Source: Cylicocyclus nassatus
Taxonomy: Eukaryota > Nematoda > Chromadorea > Rhabditida > Strongylidae
Length of the DNA: 64,000 bases
Assembly: GCA_958299035.1 (NCBI GenBank)
Contig: CATQJL010000112.1
Location: 67,425,117-67,489,116, forward strand
Direction of reading: 5' to 3'
Below the pieces are notes generated by a model. It saw only the letters and a list, made by a program, of their open reading frames with translations. It had not been told where the DNA came from and did no database searches. Positions 13,135 through 22,700 of this stretch are shown piece by piece. The position numbers and the translations under genes were made by a program. Numbering within the stretch: position 1 is the stretch's first letter; the number at the start of each line of letters is the position of its first letter.

Positions 13135-13648
13135 CATCTCCCTCCAGCATCAAACAATTTGTGATCGTCACAGTGAGCAGCCTATCGTTTGTTCTCCAGA
13201 AAGATTCCCAAAGGTCATCTTGCTGCCTTTTGCTCTTTTTGAACATGTTGACCTCGGACAGTTCCGTTGAAATCTCAAGAAAAACGTGTTAAAAAGAGCG
13301 AAAGGCAGCGTCGCACTAAGTACCCGCACTGGTTCACATGGGAACTTTTCTGGGGCACACAGGATATGTAAGCAAGAACTGAAAGAAAAATTTGAAAACT
13401 ATCTTCCATGTTAGATACTTACTGTACCCCAAGCTAAAGCAGTTATGTATATACAAAGGCGTGCCATGTCGAAGTAGCTGAATGGTAACCTTCAGAACTA
13501 GTCCACTCTGAGCAAAGGCCTGATGCGAAAATTTCGGTGAACTTCGGCGGAGGCCGACCAAGCTCACCCGCCTCAGTTCTTTTTTTCACGAATAATGAGT
13601 GGCGATTCAGGAACTTCACACCCCATTAGCTGATCTGACTTCGTCATA

Positions 13649-13756
13649 GGCACGCGCCATACTCCGCTTGATCCACTTCGCCATTGATCAGTCGGCTGGT
13701 TTAACCAATGGCGAAGTGGATAAAGCGGATCAAGCGGATCAAGTATGGCGAGTGCC
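13649..13756. repeat. imperfect palindrome, about 108 bp
   Basis: GGCACGCGCCATACTCCGCT at the left pairs with GTATGGCGAGTGCC at the right. Internally, CCACTTCGCCATTG pairs with CAATGGCGAAGTGG. The right side carries an extra short duplication (AAGCGGATC twice). It is probably a miniature inverted-repeat element or a stable foldback. Confidence 0.55.
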
Positions 13757-14261
13757 ATAAAGACCTTACTGTAGTTTCAAGCCTCAAAGTACATATTTTG
13801 CGCAAACTATATTTGTAGTAGTATAGAACCACAACTGGTTTCTGAAAAATTCCAGCCTTTGGGTAAGATCTACACCCAAAAACCATTTCAAAATTTTCTG
13901 CTTTCTACCCTTACAAACGGGTGAGACCAGAGTTGGCAACAAGTCTGCAAAGAAGCCGTAACTTCATCAATAAGGCTATCGATAGATTTTTTTTCGCTTA
14001 TTGGTAATGTAAACAACTGAGTCTATAAATTGAAGCTGAAAAGAATGCTTTATCGATAAACAATCAGCATGCATAACTCCTTCAGGTGGTCTTACTTTTC
14101 TTCCCATTCTTGTCATATATCTACTTGACCTTACTGATATTCCACTTTATTGTGTAACATCACCGTACGCTTAATGCAAATCATGCAAAGAAGTCACAAA
14201 AAACCAAGCGTTTCATTCTACCTTTCCTACATGCTCCAATAATCGTGCGCTTGAAATTCGG

Positions 14262-14413
14262 GACGAATCGAAACACGCAAGCGTACTAAGATCGGCGTCT
14301 GGAACTTAAAAAACGTAAGAAACGGAGTTCGTGCTCGCTGTCGCGCTCGGCGGAGAAAACTGCGCGTGCTGTCGCGTCGCCGATCAGGGTACGCTTGTGC
14401 GTTTCGAATTCGT
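14262..14413. mobile_element. MITE family B, copy 2 (inverted relative to copy 1)
   Basis: A 152-bp palindromic element. The left end GACGAATCGAAACACGCAAG pairs with the right end CTTGTGCGTTTCGAATTCGT. It is the reverse-orientation partner of the copy at 11970-12124. A hAT-type element sits 23 bp downstream. Confidence 0.7.
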
Positions 14414-14436
14414 CCTTAAGACGCAACCCTCATGCC

Positions 14437-15163
14437 CAGGGCTCAGCACAGCTGGCACCGGGTCAAGCTGGATATCGTTTTTAGCGCGGAAAGCAAAGGG
14501 GATATCGTTTCTACAGGGGCCGAGGCGGAGAACTGCCGCAAAAATGCCGCCGACATGCCACGGGTATGCCATTGGCAAGCTGTCCATCAACAAACAAAGG
14601 CGTTGTTTTCAGCCAAAACGCAATAGTATGACACCAAATTTGGTGTGTGCATGCGCGTTCGTGGACCGGAACTACATGCCAAAAATTCATGAAAACTTAT
14701 GTGAATGAAAGCTGTGCCCAACTTTTTTCTGAATTAGCTGGCACCGTGCCAGCTGGGTGCCAGCTGAGCTGGCACCGACACTTTGCTCGCATAAGTTTTC
14801 ATACTTTTTTACATAAAATGTATCTACACTGTAAAAGATTACATACGGAGAAGAAACAGTTTCATAATGTTCTCTTTTTAGCGTTTTATAGCAATTTGAA
14901 AACCATTCCGTCCGTTCCGCCGTCGAAAAATCGACTTTTTCTGCTTCTCAAGATGTGATTCGACCACTTAAAAAGCTCAGAAAGCTGTGAAAAGTTCTTT
15001 CATGAAATCAGAAATGCACGAAAACACTACTAAACTTTTTTACATAATATAAAAATGATGACGGGTTTTCAAAACAGGTCAAAAGGGACTTCGTACGAAA
15101 TTTTCAATATCAAACAGGACTTCGTTTTGAAATTTCCCTGGTGCCAGCTCGTGCCGAGCCCTG
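14437..15163. mobile_element. non-autonomous hAT-type DNA transposon with perfect 8-bp target duplication
   Basis: The termini are CAGGGCTCAGCACAGCTGGC at the left and the complement of CAGGGCTCGGCACGAGCTGG at the right. CTCATGCC stands immediately outside both ends (14429-14436 and 15164-15171). An 8-bp duplication and CAGGG ends are hallmarks of the hAT superfamily. No transposase is encoded in the 727 bp. A cluster of GCTGGCACC motifs in both orientations near 14735-14785 repeats the terminal motif and could be internal transposase-binding sites. Confidence 0.85.
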
Positions 15164-15249
15164 CTCATGCCCGACTATTCCTCACAGCCATATAGCAGAT
15201 GATCAACTGCAAACTCACTCTAAATGGCATTTGAAAGATGCTCAAAATC

Positions 15250-15890
15250 TGTATATAACAAAGTTGATTGCTTTTGTCTGTCTGTCTGTCTATATGTGTC
15301 TGTGTGCACCAGTGGCGTACTGAGGAGGGGGAGGGGGGGGGGGGGGGGGAGGGGGGAAATGGGGAGGCCCTGCCGAGAATGGTTCGCGGAATTTTTGACT
15401 GATTACATGTTTATAAAAATTTGCAAGCGACATGTTTTACTTGCAAACAGTTTAAAAGAAATTTAAATTTCAAAAAACTCAAATAGCCTTGTAAAAAATT
15501 TTTTACGAGGATTTGGAGGGGCCTGCAAAACTTTTGGAAGCATTCCAAAAAAATTTTCTGAGTGCGTGGCCAACCAACGCCACGCATCTTCATCCGAAAT
15601 TTTTCGTCGCCCTCCTCCAAGGGGAAATCCTGGGTACGTTACTGGTGTGTACGTAAGTTCTTCTTACTTCTAAACCGATCCGGATCAAACTTGGAACACA
15701 TACATTTGTGGAAGGGGGGGGGGTGTCATTGGCTACTTTCCGTCATCGATCGATATCACTTTATCGATATTTTGTAAAACTTCACCTACGAGGCTCGGAA
15801 TTGGCACAGGTGCGTAAATGCACATGCTGATTACGAAAATATTATTGATAGGATCGGGCGGAGCCGAGTCTGCCAGATAGTTGTAATTAA
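15250..15890. mobile_element. interspersed palindromic repeat, interrupted by a hAT MITE
   Basis: TGTCTGTCTGTCTGT-type sequence at 15275-15300, then AAACCGATCCGGATCAAACTTGG and ATCGATCGATATCACTTTATCG, match the better-preserved copy at 51978-52325. The right end reads CGGAGCCGAGTCTGCCAGATAG. The copy is split by the 335-bp element at 15310-15644. The family type is uncertain. The structure resembles small Helitron-derived (HINE-like) elements, but no transposase is present to prove it. Confidence 0.55.
15310..15644. mobile_element. hAT-type MITE (CAGTGGCGTA family), copy A
   Basis: The ends CAGTGGCGTA and the complement TACGTTACTG are flanked by GTGTGCAC (15302-15309) and GTGTGTAC (15645-15652). 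That is an 8-bp target duplication with one mismatch. The interior has a G-run and AT-rich TTGTAAAAAATTTTTTACG sequence shared with the copy at 47361-47684. It is inserted into the repeat at 15250-15890. Confidence 0.8.
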
Positions 15891-15939
15891 GAGAAAAAGA
15901 CCAATCAAATTTTATTTTGGTTCTACAAAAAAAAAAGAG

Positions 15940-16371
15940 GTGATAAACATATGTGCAAGCACTTCACCGACAGTCTCTTCTGGGGACAGGGCCGATAACA
16001 AATTTAGAGATAATGAACAATTGAAGCATGTTACTTGCGAAGCATTTTCAAAGGTTTGCATAAATAGTTTCCCTTTCGATAAAAGCTGCAGATATTTCAA
16101 AATTCCTTGCAAGCTATTTTTTGGAATTTCATGTTTGCTGGTCCTTATTTCTGCCTATTCAAAAAGCCTTCCAGGAGGATTTAGACACGATTTTGCTCGC
16201 CTCCTATTTACCGATCAAGAAAAAGTTTCAGACAGCTTTAAAATAGTCAACACTTACGTATCGCATTTCCGCGATGTTTTGGCAGGCGCTGGAATCAAAA
16301 AAAAAACAGGACGAAATTTGAGCACAAACCGCCATGGACAATTAATAGCTCAAAAAAAATCTGTATTGTAA
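15940..16371 (+). CDS. unrecognised open frame next to the BEL insertion
   Basis: A 143-codon open frame is present. The stretch from about residue 50 includes a hydrophobic segment (LFFGISCLLVLISAY) followed by a soluble-looking part (FRHDFARLLFTDQEKVSDSF, then KIVNTYVSHFRDVLAGAGIK). The second part reads like a real protein fragment. There is no clear promoter or acceptor and no family is recognised. The frame ends 28 bp before the BEL target duplication, so it is not an obvious victim of the insertion. Confidence 0.25.
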   Translation: MINICASTSPTVSSGDRADNKFRDNEQLKHVTCEAFSKVCINSFPFDKSCRYFKIPCKLFFGISCLLVLISAYSKSLPGGFRHDFARLLFTDQEKVSDSFKIVNTYVSHFRDVLAGAGIKKKTGRNLSTNRHGQLIAQKKSVL

Positions 16372-16404
16372 GATAACTTTTGCAAAATCAGCTCTGCTTA
16401 ATAG

Positions 16405-16673
16405 TGTCGTGATAAAGACACGACCCATGCTTAACTCTTTGTTGCACTTTGTTTATATTCTGTGCAAGTTATTCATTTCATGCACAAAGAGTCTGCCACA
16501 TGGCTGACTCTTTGTGCTCATCGGCCAGCCTCCTCTGGCCGATTCCCCATCACTCTTCACTGTATCGTGTGCCGGAATAAGCCGGCTGTATTTGTGCTCT
16601 GATAAACATTCTTACTCCCCAAGTGTTGGCTGAGTCATCGAAGAGTCCCCCAAAAACCCACTGAACCACCACA
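16405..16673 (+). repeat. 5' LTR, 269 bp
   Basis: It begins TGTCGTGATAAAG and ends CCACCACA, and I see no differences from the 3' copy. It contains a perfect 12-bp hairpin (16482-16517, GCACAAAGAGTC / GACTCTTTGTGC, 12-nt loop). A 9-bp hairpin follows at once (16520-16543, ATCGGCCAG / CTGGCCGAT, 6-nt loop). The last bases, CCACTGAACCACC (16658-16670), are complementary to tRNA-Gly nucleotides 6-18. Confidence 0.97.
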
Positions 16674-16677
16674 ATTT

Positions 16678-16695
16678 TGGTGCATCGGCCGGGAA
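16678..16695 (+). other. primer-binding site for tRNA-Gly(GCC)
   Basis: TGGTGCATCGGCCGGGAA begins 4 nt after the LTR. It is exactly complementary to CCA plus the last 15 bases of the tRNA-Gly(GCC) encoded at 32927-32997 in this same window. It would prime minus-strand DNA synthesis. An 18-nt match is a normal length for LTR elements. Confidence 0.95.
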
Positions 16696-16755
16696 ATAAA
16701 AAACCCGCCGAATCTTTACTAACAGGTCAAAACCTGTACATCTTGTCAAAGCAAG

Positions 16756-19700
16756 ATGGAATTGGTGTTGCTGAAAAATCCGCTCACCATTAGCGCCAAG
16801 ACGCTAAAAACACTTATAAACACATTCAAGGACTACACAAAAAAACCAGTGTATCCCCCCGAGGACGAAAAAGCCTACGACGAAAGTCAGGCAGCCGCTG
16901 ATCTAATAAACGAAGCAATTTACCAGGTAACTGTTGCAAAAGATGAGCTAAAAAAGCTCGTCGCTCAAATCAAAAAAGAATATGAGAGGATTCAAGATAC
17001 GGGCGAAAGAGAAGACTTCTCCGACGCTCTAGAGAAGCTTGAAGATGACACAAACTTCAATGAAATTTTGGGAGCAGGAACTGAAATAATTTTTATGCTC
17101 AGAGCAAGGCTTACGGAAGTCATTAGCACCCGCAATAGACTGGGACGCAAACTAGGACTTACTGTACCTACGCAACCAAATCCAACAGCAGTCACAAATG
17201 GAAATTTTATTCAAAATAACGATAATGAACAGCAGGAAATCAGCGAAGATAACGGATGGATAACAGAAAACAGCAATGATAGCGCCGACACAAATATACA
17301 AACAAACCGGAACGAAAGCACCGATGCAAATATACAAACTAACCGGAATATTAACACCGAGGCAAATCAAGTACAAACAGTACAAATACAAACCTGTAAC
17401 AATGTAAAAACGCCCGCACTGGAAGTGCCAAAGTTCTACGGGATGGAGGAGGATTTTCCAGAATTTTGGGCAATCTACGACACGTTAGTGCACAGGAACA
17501 CCACGCTTAGCACAGTGGAAAAAATGTTGTTTTTAAAGGACAGTTTGAGAGGAAAGTCAGACAATGCGATTAAAGGCATACAGCTAATACCACAAAATTA
17601 TGGATGGATGGTTGATGCATTGAAAAAGAAATACGGCAATAAGCCAATAAACAGGGCAAGAATAGTCCACAGACTTACCTTACTTACTCCAGCGACCAAA
17701 ACAGCGGAAAGTTGCGCTCACGTCTTCGACCGAATCCAGATGCTGGTGAACCAGATGGTGTCAGCAGGTCAAGATATACGCAAAACGAACGACGCCATGT
17801 GGACAGAGATGATCCTAGAAAAATTTCCGTACGATATAGTCAAAAACGTGCTTATCGCGATCAAAAGCAAAGAAGAAGTATCAGTCGAGGAAATAATGGA
17901 AAAAATTGAAAAAGAAATCTCAGCAAAAACCTATGTGCAGTCACGGATGAAAGTACATCAAAAAAGAGTAGAACCAACGGCAGAAACAAAAAGCCCGCAA
18001 ATAACAATAACTGGTCCGCTTTGCGCATTTTGTGAGAAAGGCGGTCACTTTGCAACAAATTGCCGATCTATTACGGATATTCAATCGAGACGAAATATAG
18101 CGATTGAAAAACAACTATGCTGGAAATGTTTCTCCAATAAACATTTTAGTTCGGAGTGTCAGCGTCCGAACTGTGCCTCTTGCGGCAGACAACACCACAT
18201 TGGTTTATGCTTTGCAAGTAGACAACAGAGCTCAAGTGGGATATCTAGATCACAACCACCTGCTCGAAAACAGAATTCTGCTCCTTTCAAGAAACCAGAT
18301 GAGCGCCCACAAGTGAACTGGAAAAATAACTCCCCGTACAATCTACGCCAAAGAAATAAAACGAATTCGCGACCCAATCAAGCCAACCAAGCGAATTTTG
18401 GCATAGAAAAAACAGATGCTAATGTCCAAAAGGGAGAGCAAATCGTCCTAATGACTGCTGAAGGGATGATTTGGAACCACAACACCGAAAACTTCGAAAA
18501 GGTGCTCTTCTTTTTCGACACCGGAGCGCAAAAAACAGTAATTCGTGAAGAACTGGCGCAGAAATTAGGCTTACCTAAGCTGAAGACAGAAACATGCGTA
18601 ATGTCTGGCCTCGGCGGTCATACCGAAATGTTCGAAAGCAACGTTGTTTCAATAAAAGTCAGTTCTGCTTACGGAAAAGACATGGAAACTATTATAAAAA
18701 CGAAACCGTTCATTACAAAGGCATTCCCCTCAGTCAAGCTAAACAACGTAGACAAGGAATTCCTACAGAAGAAAGAGGTCTGCATCGCGAATACAAAACT
18801 AAGAGGAGAGATGCAAAATCCGGACATCTTAGTAGGACTAGATCTCTACTATAATTTCATTCTGGAAACCCCGGAAAGCGCAACTACACCATCGGGACTT
18901 CGAATCGCAAGAACGATTTTCGGACCTACAGTATACGGACGTGGGTCAGTTGATGGAAAAAACGAAACCACAAACGTTATCTATGGAATGACAGCCATAA
19001 TGGAAGAAGAAAATGAACTACTAAGCAAACTGTTTGAGCTGGAAGGGCTCGGCATATCAAAAAACGAATATGCGCGACACGATGAAGTTTTTGACTACTT
19101 CGAAAGTTACTCAAAGGACATCATTTTCCAAAATGGCTACATTACCGCTCCATTTCCACTCAAAAGCAATATAATTGAATTAACGGACAATTATGCGGTT
19201 GCTTACAGAAGACTAGCTGCTCTGCAAAATCAGCTGTGTTACAACACCAAGCAAAAGGAGTGGTACTGCAAAATTTTCCGAGAGTACGAAGAACAAAACA
19301 TCATTGAAAAAGTTACCTATGACATTAGAAACGCCTCGGGAGTATATTACATGCCCCATTCAGGAGTATGGCGCGAAAACAAAGCAAAACCGTTGCGCAT
19401 AGTTTTTGATGCTTCATCTAAGCAAAAAAGATGCCTCTCTCTAAATGATGTCATACACAAAGGAGAATCATTTGTTACTAAAATACACGATATTTTGGTG
19501 GCTAGCCGAACAAGCAAAATAATTTTACTTTGTGATATTGAGGCCGCATTTACACAAATTAGATTAACGGAAACACACAAAGATTTATGTCGATTTCTGT
19601 GGCTGAGAAACCCAGATCTACCACTTACAAAAAGTAACATAGTGGAATTTAGATTTAATCGCCTTCCATTCGGCGTAACTGCCTCACCAAGTATCCTCAA

Positions 19701-22700
19701 TATGGCGCTGGTTACCTACCTCAATTCCAAAACCTCGCCAATTGCACAAGAAATAATCAAAAATTTGTATGTAGATAATATACTTTTATTTGCAAATAAC
19801 CCAGCGGAAGCGCTACAAAAGTACTCCCAAGGAAAGGCACTTTTTGCCGAAATAGGCATGAATTTGAGAGAATTTGTTTCCAATTCGGATTCAGTAAACA
19901 AAAACATACCCGAAAGTGATAGAACACCAGGCGGAAACATCAAGTGCTTGGGAGTACCATATAATACCCACACAGATGCATTTAGTGTAAAAATAACCTT
20001 CCCCATGAAAGAAAATCTCACAAAAAGAGACATAGTTAGTCAACTAAACTCAATATATGACCCGATTGGTATAGCTGCACCACTAATCGTAAAGCTTAAG
20101 TCACTTATGAGGGAAATCTATGAACAAGGAACAGATTGGAATCAAATCCTACCCATAGAACTAACCAAGAAATGGAATACAGCATGCAATGAAATCAATA
20201 ACGTAGAAGTCACAGTGACGCGTTATCTCGGCTCTAATTATGACGCGCCCGCCATAGATGAGCGTGACCTCTGCGATCTCTGGGTCTTCGCGGACGCCAG
20301 TCTCTCGGCATTAGCGGCATGCAGTTATTTCAAAAAGTATGCAGGCCAAGTAACAGCATTAGTCAGCGGGAAAACACGACTTACACCAAAGAAAACAATA
20401 CAAACTATACCAAGATTAGAAATATTGGCCACACTGATGGCTATCCGTCTCGCGAAAAATATATGTGAATCAACTACGGAAGCGATACGAGAAATCCATA
20501 TAGTTAGTGACAGCGAAATTGCTCTTTCATGGTTAAAATCGAACCGAAAACTTCCAGTATTTGTACGGAACCAACGAGAACGTATACTTAAACTCAAACA
20601 AGACCTTGAATCTAGCAATGTGGCGGTCAAATTTCACCATGTCGCCACTAATTACAACCCGGCAGACGCTGGTACTCGCGGCGTCACTGCGAGACAGATC
20701 CAAGAGATCGATTGGATTGAGGGACCGCAGTGGCTTACTCAATCAGGCCCATATAAACAGTTGAAAGACATATCTGAGATTCAAGAGTTTGAGGAGGAAG
20801 AGGAACCGTTGCAAATACACATGCCACATGTTATCGATGACGTAACCGATGTCGAGAACAACGATAATCTAGTTGATCTAGCGCGATTCTCCCAGTGGAA
20901 TAAACTCATAAGAACTGTGGCAAAAGTTGGTAAAATTATCGCACTATGGGTGAGCAAAACCCGGGAAAATCGAGGAATTCAAATACAGTTGCAACGAATC
21001 GCGCAGTTTGACAGAGACACAGAAATAACATTCGAGGACATGAAACTGGGTGAGCGAATGTTGATCGCAGATCAACACAAAAACGAAATATTACAGAAGT
21101 TACAAAAGAAATTTCCAAACAAAAAGATTATCAAGGACAGCGACGGTATTATTCGTAATGAATCACGGCTGCAAAATGCCCAATTACCGTACGATACTAA
21201 ATCTCCCATATACATAAACCCGAAATCGGACCTTGCAAGGCTAATATTGCGAGATATTCATGAGAAAAACGCACATTGTGGAAAAGAACACACATTATCG
21301 ATAGCCCGACAGCGTTTTTGGATTCCGAAACCATCAGGAGCATTCAAAAAGTTCTTAAAAGGATGTGTAAACTGCAAAAAATGGCAAGGTTTACCATTTG
21401 GCGCCCCAAATATGCCACCACTTCCACAAGACAGAGTAATTGTAACAAAACCATTCGATAAAGTGGGCTGTGACTTTATGGGACCAATAACGATAAAAAC
21501 CCAAGAAAAAGTTTACGTCTGCTTATACACATGTCTTACTATACGAGCAATACATTTGGAAGTGGTTGAAAATATGTCAACCGGAGCCTTTTTGAGCAGT
21601 TTTATCAGATTTATATCTCGTAGAGGGGTGCCCAGCACTATACGCACAGATTGCGGCACGAATTTCCGACTTGGTCAACAAATATTGGACATTATGTATG
21701 AAAAAGACCCGAGTACAGGCGCTTCGGTAATGAATTACAGCGCAAACTGTGGTATAAAGTGGATTTTCAATCCACCTGGAGCCCCATGGATGGGTGGTGC
21801 TTGGGAGCGCTTAATAGGTACAGTAAAGATGGCCTTCCGAAAATCAATAGGCAGACGCAGACTTGATCTAACCGAGTTATGCACAGCAATGGCTCGAATC
21901 GAAGCCATAATAAACACGAGACCGCTCACTAAGTTAGATTTCACCGACATTTCTGAGATCCCAATACGTCCAGTAGATTTCCTACAGGCCAATATCAAAT
22001 TTGATGTTAGAGAACCACAAGTAGAAGGCGAGTCTAACGATCTAGACTTTGACCCAGAGTTAATTCAAACAGCTCAGCAAGCTAGGCAAGCCTTGTTAGC
22101 TTCCGAAGAAATCGCGGACAAATTTTGGGAACGATGGAATACAGAATATCTAACTGCACTGCGAGAAATACAACGAATTTCGCTCAAACAACCTCGCCAC
22201 GTGCCCTTACGAAACCCAATTATCGGCGAAATAGTGCTGATGAAACAAGAGAATCTCCCCAGAGGTAACTGGTCGTACGGAAAAGTGATTGAATTAGTGA
22301 AAAGTCTAGATGGACAAATCAGATCAGCAAAAGTGTTACTACCAAATAAACATGTTTGTCATAGACCACTAAACACGATATATCCATTGGAAATACAAAG
22401 CGAGGTAGAAAGCTCGACGATCAATAACGGCGAATTGTCAGGCGTAGATGATAATGGAGCGAATAACAACGGCAATTCGCCAGACATAGGTGTCGACGCT
22501 GCTAATCCGCCAACAGGTCACCAAGACCCCCCGCAGAGTCGGCCGCCGAGACAAGCTACGATAAATGCGCGAACAATTATACGTAATTTCGAACGAAGCT
22601 TGGAGGAATCGGATGAAGCTGACGAAGGTTATAGCAGAGCATCAACTCCAATACGCCAGATGTTGTTTTCAGTTATCACCGCATTATGCCTCATCAATCC

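Noticed and set aside
13282..13567. Two minus-strand segments that could splice (donor GTAAGT near 13430, acceptor TTTCAG near 13395)
   Set aside because: The upstream segment has no acceptor or ATG, no family matches, and the total is short; chance splice sites are likely.
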